Positions 9,970 through 19,705 are shown, numbered from the stretch's first letter. The stretch is DNA of 64,000 nt from Staphylococcus nepalensis (GCF_014635045.1 NZ_BMCF01000005.1:123283-187282); one strand, 5' to 3'. The notes: generated by a model not told the origin, from the sequence alone. Translations and numbers: made by a program.

Positions 9970-11691
9970 TTAAAAGGTCTCAACGTCTGTAAATTGTGAT
10001 AAGTAAAGTTGCTTATAGGGACCTTCATGTTGCATGAGTGCCTCATGGCTGCCTTCTTCTAATATCTGACCGTCTTTAATAAAGATAATACGGTCAACAT
10101 CTTTAATCGTTGATAAACGATGAGCAATAATTAAAGATGTTCTATGTTCAGAAAGTTTTTTAAATGCTTTTTGTATCTTGTTTTCTGTTTCAATATCAAG
10201 CGCACTCGTCGCTTCATCTAAAATAATAATAGAGGGGTCTTTTAAAAACATTCTCGCAATCGATATACGTTGCTTTTGTCCGCCTGATAATTTTGTACCT
10301 CTTTCTCCTACGAGCGTATCAAGCCCAAATGGCAATTCATTGATAAAGTTTTCCAGTTGGGCGTGTCGGATTGCTTCCCATATTTGTGCTTCATCAGCCT
10401 CTAAATGTCCATATACAATATTGTCTCTTAACGTGCCAGAAAATAAGAATACATCTTGCTGAACCACACCTATTTCTGAACGCAGAGATGCTAACCGAAT
10501 AGATTGAATGCTTTGACCGTCAAATAAAATATCTCCTTCATCTACTTCGTAAAATCGAGGTAATAATGAACTAATCGTTGTCTTACCGCTGCCACTTGGT
10601 CCTACTAACGCAATTTTTTCACCTTGATAAATTGTTAAATTCATTTTATTTAGAATAGGTGTTTCTCCATAGCCAAATGATACATCCTTATATTGAATTG
10701 TTTTAGGTTTAGAAGGCATCTTGATAGCCTGCGGGTCGTCTTGTATTTCTGGGTCTATCGCCAAGATTTCTCTGAAATTATTGAACCCTGCAATGGCTTT
10801 TGGAAATAGCTCAATAATCATATTAATTTGTTCTAAAGGTTTAAATAAAACATTCGTAATCATAATAAATGCAACGATGCCCCCATAGCTCAAGTCACCA
10901 TGCAATACGAAGTAACTGCCAACGATTAATACAATAACCAGTGTTAATTTTTGAGCAATGTGGCTAATCGTAACGTTCCATGACATATAATTATAAGCTT
11001 TTAATTTTGTGGCTCTAAAGTCATCATTAATACGATTAAATTTTTGTTGTTCGTGGCGCTCATTAGTGAATGCTTGAACTAATCTAATACCACCAACATT
11101 ATCCGCTATTAATTCATTAAAACGGGATACATTCGCAAATAGTCCTTTAAACGCACGAGACATTTTTTGATTGAAATATATCGCTAATATAAAAACAATT
11201 GGCACTACACAGAATGTAATCAATGCTAATTTCACATCAATTGTCAACATAATGATAAATGCACCAATCAATGTCATAATAGATAAAAAGATATCCTCGG
11301 GGCCATGATGCGCCGCTTCTCCAATATCCATTAAATCATTGGTTAAGCGACCAATTAATTTCCCAGATTTTTGGTTATCAAAATACTTAAAGTTTAGTTT
11401 TTGAATATGACTATATAAATCATTACGCATATCACGTTCTATATTTGTACCTAACTTATGCCCCCAATAGGTTACAACAAACTTAAGTACTGATGCAATA
11501 GCAAAAACACCTAATAAAACCAACCCAAAAATCACAATGAGATTCCAATGATTTGTAGGTAACAAACGGTCTATATAAATACTTGTAATAAGTGGAAAAA
11601 TTAATTCCAATAAACCTACTACAATAGCAGAACCAAAATCTATAAAAAACAACCCTTTATACGGCTTATAGTAATTCAAAAAAGCTTTCAC
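9970..11691 (-). CDS. ABC exporter, fused TMD-NBD half-transporter, Fur-box promoter
   Basis: A half-size ABC exporter that works as a homodimer, ATP-driven, in the membrane. Residues 1-320 hold about six membrane helices. The ATPase domain has Walker A GPSGSGKTT, the Q-loop VVQQDVFLFSGT, signature LSGGQKQR, Walker B IIILDEATSALD and H-loop AHRLST. I place the start at GTG 11691 (AGGTGGG upstream), giving 573 residues as in related staphylococcal exporters. The frame stays open to 11907, but that extension would run across the Fur box and promoter. Substrate unknown; iron regulation suggests siderophore, heme or lipid traffic, which is inference. Confidence 0.82.
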   Translation of the reverse strand: MKAFLNYYKPYKGLFFIDFGSAIVVGLLELIFPLITSIYIDRLLPTNHWNLIVIFGLVLLGVFAIASVLKFVVTYWGHKLGTNIERDMRNDLYSHIQKLNFKYFDNQKSGKLIGRLTNDLMDIGEAAHHGPEDIFLSIMTLIGAFIIMLTIDVKLALITFCVVPIVFILAIYFNQKMSRAFKGLFANVSRFNELIADNVGGIRLVQAFTNERHEQQKFNRINDDFRATKLKAYNYMSWNVTISHIAQKLTLVIVLIVGSYFVLHGDLSYGGIVAFIMITNVLFKPLEQINMIIELFPKAIAGFNNFREILAIDPEIQDDPQAIKMPSKPKTIQYKDVSFGYGETPILNKMNLTIYQGEKIALVGPSGSGKTTISSLLPRFYEVDEGDILFDGQSIQSIRLASLRSEIGVVQQDVFLFSGTLRDNIVYGHLEADEAQIWEAIRHAQLENFINELPFGLDTLVGERGTKLSGGQKQRISIARMFLKDPSIIILDEATSALDIETENKIQKAFKKLSEHRTSLIIAHRLSTIKDVDRIIFIKDGQILEEGSHEALMQHEGPYKQLYLSQFTDVETF

Positions 11692-11736
11692 AACATCCCA
11701 CCTACTTTTAAATTTATAAACATTCATATGAAGTAT

Positions 11737-11765
11737 ATTATGGATTAAATGATAATTATTATCAA
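11737..11765 (-). promoter_or_regulatory. promoter with perfect Fur box
   Basis: TGATAATTATTATCA (11750-11764) matches the Firmicute 7-1-7 Fur box TGATAATNATTATCA exactly. On the minus strand, -35 TTGATA (11765-11760) lies inside it and -10 CATAAT (11742-11737) follows after 17 bases. The expected start of transcription is about 40 bases before the exporter GTG. Iron-bound Fur should block this promoter. Confidence 0.8.
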
Positions 11766-11870
11766 TGAAATTTATTAAAATTTTATAAATGTGTAAAATC
11801 AAATATTCATACATTTTAAAAAACATTATATACGTTATACCAACCAAAAATAAAATAAGAGTGGCACAGA

Positions 11871-11892
11871 CACCAAATATTCTAATTTGGTG
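11871..11892 (-). terminator. hairpin downstream of uxuB, possible terminator
   Basis: Perfect 8-bp arms CACCAAAT / ATTTGGTG with a 6-base loop, 92 bases after the uxuB stop on the minus strand. A T-rich stretch follows only after about 12 bases, so termination strength is doubtful. Confidence 0.4.
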
Positions 11893-11983
11893 ACCAATAC
11901 CACTCATATAAAAACATACCTTTATTATAAATAAACGACAATACTTTTACTTAAGAATGCACAATCATAGATTAACACGACTT

Positions 11984-12805
11984 TTATACACCAGAATAGG
12001 ATGAAAATCCGCCGTCTACAGGTACTACAATACCAGTTACAAAACCACTCATATCATGATCCATTAACCAGTATAATGTGCCTAAGATGTCTTCAGGAAC
12101 ACCAAATCGATCCATTGGTGTTTGTGAAAGAATTTTTTGAGCACGTTCTGAATATGAACCATCTTCATTTCTGAGCAATGCTTTATTTTGATTTGTTTCG
12201 AAAAATCCTGGCGCAATCGCATTGACGCGTATTTGTCCCGCGAAATATGTGCTTAACCACTGTGTGAAGTTACTTACAGAAGCTTTTGCACCACTATACG
12301 CTGGAATTTTCGTCAACGGTGTAAATGCATTCATAGAAGAAATATTGATAATCGTGCCTTTTTCTGATGCCACTACATCTTTACCAAATACTTGTGATGG
12401 TAAAAATGTACCTGTATAGTTCAATTTAAAGACTTTGTCTATACCATCTTCTGTAAGGTCAAAGAATGTTTTATCACCTGCTTGATCATACATTTCATCA
12501 TTTGTGGTCGCATCAGGATGATTTCCGCCTGCACCATTAATCAAAATAGTAATCGCACCAAATTGATCATTGTATGTTTGTTTTGCTTTCTCTAAAGCTT
12601 CTTTGTCTAACACGTCTGCTACTAAAGCGACCGTTTGTTGTCTATTTTGATCAATTTCGTCTTGTAATTGTACAATCTTATCTTCAGAGCGGCCTAATAT
12701 ACCTACATTCGCACCTTTTTCTACAAGTGCTTTTACAAATGTAGCGCCGATGACTCCCGTTGCCCCTGTAATAACAACATTCACATCTTTAAATTGTGTT
12801 GCCAT
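11984..12805 (-). CDS. uxuB: SDR-family D-mannonate oxidoreductase (fructuronate reductase)
   Basis: A 273-residue short-chain dehydrogenase: TGATGVIG cofactor loop at 14-21, NGAGG, ISS and the catalytic YSGAK at about 169-173. In this operon it should reduce D-fructuronate to D-mannonate with NAD(P)H. It matches the SDR-type UxuB (YjmF) of Bacillus, not the long-chain UxuB of E. coli. Its ATG shares one base with the uxuA stop (TAATG), so translation is coupled. Last gene of the glucuronate operon. An alternative SDR role such as gluconate 5-dehydrogenase is less likely given the neighbours. Confidence 0.85.
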   Translation of the reverse strand: MATQFKDVNVVITGATGVIGATFVKALVEKGANVGILGRSEDKIVQLQDEIDQNRQQTVALVADVLDKEALEKAKQTYNDQFGAITILINGAGGNHPDATTNDEMYDQAGDKTFFDLTEDGIDKVFKLNYTGTFLPSQVFGKDVVASEKGTIINISSMNAFTPLTKIPAYSGAKASVSNFTQWLSTYFAGQIRVNAIAPGFFETNQNKALLRNEDGSYSERAQKILSQTPMDRFGVPEDILGTLYWLMDHDMSGFVTGIVVPVDGGFSSYSGV

Positions 12806-13839
12806 TATTTTCTCACTCCTTCAATTAATCCATTTATATATGTGGCACCTAGTGCTCTATCGAATAATCCATAACCAGCCTTACCTGTTTCTCCCCAAAT
12901 CATGCGTCCGTGATCTGGTCTGATTGTGCCTTTAAAATCAATATCTCTTAATGCTTCTGCTATCGCTTTCATATCTATAGAACCATTTTTGGATAAATGA
13001 CCTGTTTCAACGAAAGAATATTCATCTAAACGTTTAACATTACGCATGTGTACAAAATGAATATGGTCGCCAAATGTTCGAATCATACTCGGTAAATCAT
13101 TTTCTGCTAATGAACCTAATGACCCAGTACAGAAACAAATGCCGTTATGCGTATCATTATTAATTGATAATAGGCGTTCATAACTTTCCTTATTCTTTAT
13201 GATACGTGGGATACCGAATATAGCCCAAGGCGGATCGTCCGGATGAATCGCCAGATCAACGTCATGTTCTATCGCAGTTGGCAACACAGCATCTAAGAAA
13301 TATTTCAAGTTATCCCATAACTGTTCATCTGATGTTTCACGATATGCTGAAATAAGATGATTCATCTCTTTACGTGAGTAACTTTCGTCCCAACCTGGTA
13401 AATTTAAATTAGTTGTTAATGGGTCAATATCTTTAATTTGATCGTGGTTATAAATTAATGTATTTGAACCATCTGGCAACTCATAATCTAATTGTGAACG
13501 CGTCCAATCGAACACGGGCATAAAGTTGTAAGTCACTGTTTTAATACCATTTTCAGCAAGATTAATGAGCGAAGTCTTATAATTTTCAATTAATTCATCG
13601 CGCTTTTCTGTACCTAATTTGATTTCTTCACTTACAGGTAAACTTTCTACAACTTCAAATTTCAAACCTGCATCTTCAATCGATTGTTTTAATGCTGCAA
13701 TTCTCTCTTTAGTCCAAACCTCTCCAACAGGAATGTCATAAATAGCTGAAACAATGTGTTTCATATCTGGAATTTGTCTAATGTTATTTAATGTTACTGG
13801 GTCATCTTCTCCATACCAACGAAATGATAATTCCATCAT
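12805..13839 (-). CDS. uxuA: mannonate dehydratase
   Basis: Converts D-mannonate to 2-keto-3-deoxygluconate (KDG). The 344-residue TIM-barrel protein begins with LSFRWYGEDDPVTL and has the metal-ligand segments AIHPDDPP, GICFCTGSLGS, HFVHMRN and RPDHGRMIWGE, all diagnostic for the UxuA family. It overlaps both neighbours by a single base (TAATG junctions), with GAGGAGG upstream inside uxaC. Length is slightly below that of E. coli UxuA (394) but typical of the Firmicute form. Confidence 0.95.
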   Translation of the reverse strand: MMELSFRWYGEDDPVTLNNIRQIPDMKHIVSAIYDIPVGEVWTKERIAALKQSIEDAGLKFEVVESLPVSEEIKLGTEKRDELIENYKTSLINLAENGIKTVTYNFMPVFDWTRSQLDYELPDGSNTLIYNHDQIKDIDPLTTNLNLPGWDESYSRKEMNHLISAYRETSDEQLWDNLKYFLDAVLPTAIEHDVDLAIHPDDPPWAIFGIPRIIKNKESYERLLSINNDTHNGICFCTGSLGSLAENDLPSMIRTFGDHIHFVHMRNVKRLDEYSFVETGHLSKNGSIDMKAIAEALRDIDFKGTIRPDHGRMIWGETGKAGYGLFDRALGATYINGLIEGVRK

Positions 13840-15245
13840 TATACCTCCTCAACGCCTTCAATTTTAAATAAGTTTACTGCATTGTTATAACAAATATCTT
13901 TCAATATTTTAGTTATTGTGTCATCTGACAGTTGAATTTCACCTTTTTCAATCTTATCTCCTAAGAAATTGCATAAAATTCTTCTGAAATACTCATGTCG
14001 TGTATATGAGATCATGCTGCGTGAATCAGTGAGCATACCAACAAATTTAGATAATAAACCAACGTTAGCGTAATCTACTAAATGTTGTTCCATACCTTCT
14101 TTAGTGTCGTTAAACCACCATGCTGCACCAAGTTGAACCTTATGACTGCTATTTGTAAAGTTACCTGCTGTTGCTTGAACCATTAAATGGTCATTTCCAT
14201 TATTAGGATAAATAATCGTATCCGATAAAGCTTGGTTTTGTTCAAGATGATCAAGTAATGCATTTAATTTTTTGGCGCTTAGTTGTTCACCTACACTGTC
14301 AAAACCGCTATCTGGCCCTGTAATACCAAACATATTCGAATTATTATTTCTTGTTGGTCCAAGGTGGAATTGTACAACCCAACCTAACTCTTCATATACT
14401 TTACTAATTTCAGTTAAAATATAACCTGCTAATTCATATTGTTCTGTTTCAGATACTTGCTCGCCACGTTTTAATGCATCATATACCGCATTAGCATCTT
14501 TAGCAGATGCTGTAACTAATGGCGTCTTTTCAAAACTTTGATCAGAACTACGTGCACCTTGTCTATCAAAATAATGAACACGTGCTTTTAATGCGTCAAT
14601 ATAAGTACTTAAATCTTTAATATCACAATCTGTTGTTTCATCTAGTTGATTAATTTTTGTATTAATAGAATCTTGATTTAAGAAAACATAACTATCTGGT
14701 CTAAAAGTAGGTATAACTTTAAACGTCACCTTGTCGTCTTCATTTAGCAACTTATGATATTTCAAATCATCGCATGGATCATCTGTGGTACAAACGACTT
14801 TAACGTTACTTTGTTTAATTAAACTTTGCGGCGTGTGTGAAGGTTTTGCCAGTTTTTTATTAAGTGATTTGTACAATTTTTTGACGTTCACTTTATCCAA
14901 ATCTGTGTCTTCGTCGAAATAACGTTTTAGCTCAAGTGCACACCAATGATACATTGGGTTCACAATAGCGTAAGGTAACATATGCATAAATGCTTTGAAT
15001 TTATCAAAATCATCAACAGTACCTGTAATGAATGCCTCTTCAATGCCATAAGCTCTCATTAAACGCCATTTATAATGGTCGCCACCTAGCCATAATTGTG
15101 TGATATTGTCGTAATTTTTATTTTCATAAATTTCTTTCGAATCTAGATGACAGTGAAAATCATAAATAGGTAAATCTTTAACTTTTTGGTATAACTTAAC
15201 TGCTGTTTTATTATTTAATAAAAAATTGTCATTAATTAAAGTCAT
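13839..15245 (-). CDS. uxaC: glucuronate isomerase
   Basis: Isomerises D-glucuronate to D-fructuronate (and D-galacturonate to tagaturonate). The 468-residue protein has the amidohydrolase-fold metal motif DFHCHLD near residue 30, GGDHYKWRLMRAYG at about 54-67, VVCTTDDPCDDL, QFHLGPTRNNN and SMISYTRHEYFRRILC near the C-terminus, typical of UxaC. First enzyme of the pathway. No uxaA or uxaB for galacturonate is present nearby, so glucuronate is the likely main substrate. It lies 15 bases after dctM. Confidence 0.95.
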   Translation of the reverse strand: MTLINDNFLLNNKTAVKLYQKVKDLPIYDFHCHLDSKEIYENKNYDNITQLWLGGDHYKWRLMRAYGIEEAFITGTVDDFDKFKAFMHMLPYAIVNPMYHWCALELKRYFDEDTDLDKVNVKKLYKSLNKKLAKPSHTPQSLIKQSNVKVVCTTDDPCDDLKYHKLLNEDDKVTFKVIPTFRPDSYVFLNQDSINTKINQLDETTDCDIKDLSTYIDALKARVHYFDRQGARSSDQSFEKTPLVTASAKDANAVYDALKRGEQVSETEQYELAGYILTEISKVYEELGWVVQFHLGPTRNNNSNMFGITGPDSGFDSVGEQLSAKKLNALLDHLEQNQALSDTIIYPNNGNDHLMVQATAGNFTNSSHKVQLGAAWWFNDTKEGMEQHLVDYANVGLLSKFVGMLTDSRSMISYTRHEYFRRILCNFLGDKIEKGEIQLSDDTITKILKDICYNNAVNLFKIEGVEEV

Positions 15246-15260
15246 AACTTTGCCCCTTTT

Positions 15261-16556
15261 CTATAATCCTAATAATTTTGGAAGGAATAATGATAATTGT
15301 GGAATAAATGTGATAATAAGCATTAAAATAATTAGTGCTCCAAAATAAGGAACTAAATATTTAAATACTAATTCTACACGAACGCCACCTACGCTTGCTC
15401 CCACAAACAGTGCACTACCCACAGGTGGTGTGATATTACCAATACATAAATTGAAAGCAATAATAATACCAAAATGTATTGGGTCAAGTCCTAACACTTC
15501 TGAAATCGGTAAGAAGATTGGTGTAAATATAAGTACAGCTGGCGTGATGTCCATAAATGTACCAATCACTAATAAAATAACGTTGATTAATAATAGAAGT
15601 GCAATCGGATTGTCTGTCATTGAAATAATACCGTTAGATATTGCTTCTGGTAGTCCTGTATAACTCATAACAAGTGAAAACAATGCAGAAGCGGTTATTA
15701 AAAATAAAATCATACCGCTAATTTCTGCTGTTTCTTTGATAACATTTGAAAGTTGCTTTATTTTCAAACTCTTATAAATAAGCGACAACACTACAGAATA
15801 TAAAACTGCTACTGCAGCGCCTTCCGTAGCTGTAAAGATACCAGATACAATACCTCCTATAACAACTACGATTAAAAATAAACTTGGCAACGCATCAAGT
15901 GTTAGGAATAATTTATCTTTCCAACTTATTTTTTCTGACACTTTATAGCCTTGTTTTTTTGCCATAAAATAAGCGACAATCATACAAGCAATACCCCATA
16001 AAATACCAGGGATATAACCTGCGATAAATAGTGCAGCAATAGATGTACCACCGCTGACTAATGAATATACAATCAATAGCGAACTCGGTGGAATCATTAA
16101 ACCTGATGGTGCAGATGCAATATTTGCTGCTGCGGAATATTCTTTTTTATAGCCTTGCGTTTTTTCCATCGGGCCCATGATACGTCCCATCGCTGCGGCT
16201 GCAGCAACACTTGAACCAGAAATAGAACCAAACAGCATATTCCCCACAATATTGGTATGCGCTAATGAACCCGGTAATCGCCCTACTAAAACTTTAGCAA
16301 AATTCACTAATCTAAATGCGATGCCTCCGTTATTCATAATGATGCCTGCTAGTACAAATAGGGGTATGGCTAACATTGTAAAATCATCAATCCCTGTCAC
16401 CATCCGCTGTGCGGCAGTCACAATTGTGACATCAAATGGCAGTATTAATAATAAAGTGATAATTGAACTTAAAATAATCGAAAGTGCAATAGGCAGCCCC
16501 ATAATCAGAAAGACGAAGAACGTGATGAACAAAACTAACCCTGCAGTTGTCGTCAT
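15261..16556 (-). CDS. dctM: TRAP transporter large permease subunit DctM
   Basis: A 431-residue membrane protein with about 12-13 hydrophobic helices, the large ion-coupled subunit of a tripartite ATP-independent periplasmic transporter. Typical DctM loops are seen: LIMGLPIALSI, GSISGSSVAAAAAMGRI, IPPSSLLIVYS and IGNITPPVGSALFVGASVGG. It works with DctQ and DctP to bring in an organic acid using a sodium gradient. The ATG overlaps the dctQ stop by four bases. TRAP systems are uncommon in staphylococci; the neighbours indicate glucuronate as substrate. Confidence 0.92.
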   Translation of the reverse strand: MTTTAGLVLFITFFVFLIMGLPIALSIILSSIITLLLILPFDVTIVTAAQRMVTGIDDFTMLAIPLFVLAGIIMNNGGIAFRLVNFAKVLVGRLPGSLAHTNIVGNMLFGSISGSSVAAAAAMGRIMGPMEKTQGYKKEYSAAANIASAPSGLMIPPSSLLIVYSLVSGGTSIAALFIAGYIPGILWGIACMIVAYFMAKKQGYKVSEKISWKDKLFLTLDALPSLFLIVVVIGGIVSGIFTATEGAAVAVLYSVVLSLIYKSLKIKQLSNVIKETAEISGMILFLITASALFSLVMSYTGLPEAISNGIISMTDNPIALLLLINVILLVIGTFMDITPAVLIFTPIFLPISEVLGLDPIHFGIIIAFNLCIGNITPPVGSALFVGASVGGVRVELVFKYLVPYFGALIILMLIITFIPQLSLFLPKLLGL

Positions 16557-17056
16557 AAACCATCACCGCCTTCAACCTCATTACCTTCTTGAACTAATTC
16601 CTCTTTGTTCAATAAATTGTAAAATGCATAGAAAATGATAAATATACCCGACACTGGTAACGCACCATACATCAATGCCATCGATAAACCTGTAGATGGC
16701 GCGATCTGAGACCAAGTTAATTTCACAACTTCAAATCCGCCCCAGATCATAAGTATAATCGCGACGATAATTAAGATAACGTCTGACATTTTCTCTAAAA
16801 TAACTTGTGCTTTCTCAGGTAATTTCTCTCTCATAAACACGATAGCAATATGTTGTTTAATTCCAAATACATAACTTGCACTCAATAAGCCAAACCAAAT
16901 TAACAAGAATCTAACAATCTCTTCACTCGTTGTACTGGGTGTGTTAAATATAAATCGCGTTGCCACTTGATAAATGGATAAAATCACCATTACAAAAAGC
17001 GAGATACCTGCCAACGTTAACAGCAATCTATCAATGATTTGCTTTGCTTTCTTCAT
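16553..17056 (-). CDS. dctQ: TRAP transporter small permease subunit DctQ
   Basis: A 167-residue protein with four membrane helices at about 12-32, 48-66, 85-107 and 126-148, and the DctQ hallmark SEEIVRFLLIWFGLLSASYV in the second helix region. It bridges the binding protein and DctM. Its start lies 26 bases inside the end of dctP, and its end overlaps dctM by four bases, so the three are translated as a unit. Confidence 0.9.
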   Translation of the reverse strand: MKKAKQIIDRLLLTLAGISLFVMVILSIYQVATRFIFNTPSTTSEEIVRFLLIWFGLLSASYVFGIKQHIAIVFMREKLPEKAQVILEKMSDVILIIVAIILMIWGGFEVVKLTWSQIAPSTGLSMALMYGALPVSGIFIIFYAFYNLLNKEELVQEGNEVEGGDGL

Positions 17057-18068
17057 AGCGTTGTTCCTCCTTCTCGATTAATTTATAATCCTCTTTTGTG
17101 TCTGGATTATTTTTAAATTTATCTTGAAGTGGTTTAGAAGTCGCTTTAAATGATGTTTTATCTACATCATGAAATTGCACTCCCATTTTTTCTTTAGCTG
17201 TTTTCTTGGCGTTTTTTACTTCCTTATCCCAAATCACTTCATGCTTTTTAGTAGAATAATCAGCAGCCTCTTCTAACCATTTTTGTTGTTGTTTTGTCAA
17301 ACTGTCGTAGGTTTCTTTATTCATGATTAAAATATCGGGTACGGTTGCATGTTCTGTATAATAATAATTTTTAGCAACTTCACCATGGTTATTAGTCGTT
17401 AAGGCTGTTTCATTATTCTCTGCTGCATCAATCACGCCTGACTGCATGGCTGTATAAACTTCGCCAAAATCCATTGGCGTAGGCGTGCCACCTAATGACT
17501 TGATTAAATCAACACTTGTTTTCCCTGGTTGAACTCGTACCTTCAACCCTTTCAAGTCTGTGTTGTCTTTAATTTTTTTATCTTTGGTATAAATATTACG
17601 CATACCTGCATCATAATAAGTGATACCTAAAAACCCTTGATCATCTGTGGATTTAAAAAACGCATCTTGTACGTTCTTCTGCTTCATCACATGGCGATAA
17701 TTATCTTCAGATTCAAATAAATATGGCATATTAAATAGTGAGTATGTCGGTGAAAAGCTTTCGAGTGCGCCTGCTGATACTTTTGTCATTTGTATAGCAT
17801 TGGTTTGGGTCATTTCAATCGCTTCACGTTCGCTGCCGAGTTGGCCGTTGGGGTATATATTCACTTTAATTTGACCATGTGACTTTTTTTCTAATCTCTC
17901 TTTAAATATCTTTAATGATTTATGCACAGGATGCTCAGTTGGTTGATTATGTGCTAACATAATTTCTTTTTGCTTATCTTTAGCTTTAACATCCCCATTT
18001 GTTAATATCATCGATGCCATCCCAATCATAAAGAATGCGCTTACAAGTAGAAATAAAATTTTTTTCAT
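17031..18068 (-). CDS. dctP: TRAP transporter solute-binding protein DctP
   Basis: A 345-residue extracytoplasmic binding protein. After a hydrophobic leader (residues 3-28) come the DctP-family segments AHNQPTEHPVHKSL, GSEREAIEM, LKGLKVRVQPGKTS (the carboxylate-binding arginine) and GVIDAAENN. It should capture a uronate outside the cell and hand it to DctQM. Odd point: there is no cysteine in the leader, so no lipobox, although a Gram-positive binding protein normally needs a lipid anchor. An uncleaved leader acting as membrane anchor is possible. It lies 28 bases after kdgK. Confidence 0.9.
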   Translation of the reverse strand: MKKILFLLVSAFFMIGMASMILTNGDVKAKDKQKEIMLAHNQPTEHPVHKSLKIFKERLEKKSHGQIKVNIYPNGQLGSEREAIEMTQTNAIQMTKVSAGALESFSPTYSLFNMPYLFESEDNYRHVMKQKNVQDAFFKSTDDQGFLGITYYDAGMRNIYTKDKKIKDNTDLKGLKVRVQPGKTSVDLIKSLGGTPTPMDFGEVYTAMQSGVIDAAENNETALTTNNHGEVAKNYYYTEHATVPDILIMNKETYDSLTKQQQKWLEEAADYSTKKHEVIWDKEVKNAKKTAKEKMGVQFHDVDKTSFKATSKPLQDKFKNNPDTKEDYKLIEKEEQRYEESKANH

Positions 18069-18096
18069 AAAGATAATGCCCCTTGTATTGCAATTT

Positions 18097-19068
18097 TTAT
18101 CGTTTTAACGCTCCAAAATGTGTTGATAAATTAAACACATCACTTTCTTGTACGTTGAGTGCATCTTCATTTGTCGTATGCTGTAGGACTGAACATTTCG
18201 TTGCAAAGTCAACCGTTTCTCCTAGTTGCCACCCTTTATTCAATCCATGTAAAACACCCGCCATAAATGCGTCTCCTGCGCCAATACGGTTTAATACAGT
18301 ATATGCATATGCTTGACTTTCGATATAATCGTCCTTTGTAAGGATAATACCTTGTAAGGTACTTTGTTCAATATTTCTATTACTTGAAGCCATCAACGCA
18401 ATATCATATTGCGATTGAATCGTCTTTGCACAAGTTTTCATATCGTCATCTAAAGCATTGGTTTCAAGCAAATGTGTAGCATCCTTTTTCCCAAAAAATA
18501 GTACATCAACTAAAGGTAAAATTGACTTAATAACTGGAACTGCTTCTTCTTTATCCCACAAATTGCTTCTAAAATTAATATCAAATACGATTTTAACGCC
18601 CTTTTCTTTCAAATGTGCTAATACATCAACAATCTGACGACGTATCGTTTTATTTACAGCTAATGTAATACCTGTAAATACAAAATAGTCACCATTTTGA
18701 GCGTTAATATCATTCATGACACTGGCACCATGTTCAGCGAATGTTGAATATTCCCTATCGTAAATGACTTTACCACTGCGAAAACCAAAACTTTCTTCCA
18801 TATAATAAGTGCCTACCCGGCCGTTATTATATTTGATAAATGATGTTCCCACACGTGTTTGAAACATTTTTTGCAAAGCTAAGTGACCAAGTGCATGATT
18901 AGGTAATACCGTTAATATTTCAGTAGGATGACCAAATTGTGCTAACGTTACAAGTGCGTTTAATTCTGCGCCACCCACGTTTACTTTAAACGTGCCTGCG
19001 TCTTTCAACTGTTCGTAATCAGGTGGCGTATAACGTAACAACACTTCACCAAACCCATAAACTGTCAT
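18097..19068 (-). CDS. kdgK: 2-keto-3-deoxygluconate kinase
   Basis: PfkB-family sugar kinase of 323 residues: it phosphorylates KDG to KDPG with ATP. GFGEVLLRYTPP at the start, NVGGAELNALVTLAQFG at 30-46 (substrate side), and NRIGAGDAFMAGVLHGL near residue 255, where GAGD carries the catalytic aspartate. It sits two bases after kdgA and before dctP, which fixes KDG rather than another sugar as likely substrate. Length is normal for the family. Confidence 0.9.
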   Translation of the reverse strand: MTVYGFGEVLLRYTPPDYEQLKDAGTFKVNVGGAELNALVTLAQFGHPTEILTVLPNHALGHLALQKMFQTRVGTSFIKYNNGRVGTYYMEESFGFRSGKVIYDREYSTFAEHGASVMNDINAQNGDYFVFTGITLAVNKTIRRQIVDVLAHLKEKGVKIVFDINFRSNLWDKEEAVPVIKSILPLVDVLFFGKKDATHLLETNALDDDMKTCAKTIQSQYDIALMASSNRNIEQSTLQGIILTKDDYIESQAYAYTVLNRIGAGDAFMAGVLHGLNKGWQLGETVDFATKCSVLQHTTNEDALNVQESDVFNLSTHFGALKR

Positions 19069-19070
19069 TG

Positions 19071-19688
19071 TTATACCTCGCTTTTTATTTCTGAAATATA
19101 GCTTTCTAGAGCTTCTTTACCTTCTTGTTGATAAATTTTTGTGATTTCACTACCTATGCCCACTGCAAAACTTCCAGCATCTAACCATTCTTTGTGATTC
19201 GCTTTTCCTACGCCACCCGTCGGTACAATTTCAATTTGTGGTAACGGCCCTTTAAAATCTTTAATAGACTTAGGCGTAAATTGAGTAGCAGGGAATAATT
19301 TAAGCACTTTGCACCCATATCTTAATGATTCGACCATTTCTTTGACTGTCATACATCCAGGAATATATGGTACATCATACAAATTGGCAATTTTAGCTGT
19401 TTCTTTATCAAAACTAGGGCTTACAATAAATTTTGCCCCGTTTAAAATAGCAGTCCGCGCAGAAACACTATCTAATACTGTACCAGCGCCTATCAATGCG
19501 TCTTCTCTTTTTGATAATTTAGCTATTATGTCCATAGCATTAGGCGTCGTTAATGTTACTTCGATAATATGAAGCCCCTTATCTATAATTGTATGCGCAA
19601 TATCCAAAAACGATGCTGCATCATCCGTGCGCATCACGGCAATATGCTGACCTTGTTGAATTTCTTTCATTGTGTTAATTGAATCCAT
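19071..19688 (-). CDS. kdgA: KDPG aldolase (2-dehydro-3-deoxyphosphogluconate aldolase)
   Basis: Splits KDPG into pyruvate and glyceraldehyde-3-phosphate. The 205-residue protein carries the class I aldolase residues: AVMRTD (Arg20), IIEVTLTTP (Glu43), GAGTV, IPGCMT and the Schiff-base lysine in VLKLFPA (Lys130), then the phosphate-binding PTGGVG. First gene of the glucuronate operon, directly behind the promoter and palindrome at 19706-19750. Confidence 0.92.
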   Translation of the reverse strand: MDSINTMKEIQQGQHIAVMRTDDAASFLDIAHTIIDKGLHIIEVTLTTPNAMDIIAKLSKREDALIGAGTVLDSVSARTAILNGAKFIVSPSFDKETAKIANLYDVPYIPGCMTVKEMVESLRYGCKVLKLFPATQFTPKSIKDFKGPLPQIEIVPTGGVGKANHKEWLDAGSFAVGIGSEITKIYQQEGKEALESYISEIKSEV

Positions 19689-19705
19689 CTCTTCAACCCC
19701 TCATA

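Noticed and set aside
11692..11907. N-terminal extension of the ABC exporter
   Set aside because: It runs through the Fur box, -35 and -10. A GTG with a good SD at 11691 gives the family's length.
16177..16638. Plus-strand frame of 153 residues opposite dctM/dctQ
   Set aside because: Antisense shadow of hydrophobic codons; no start signal or family resemblance.
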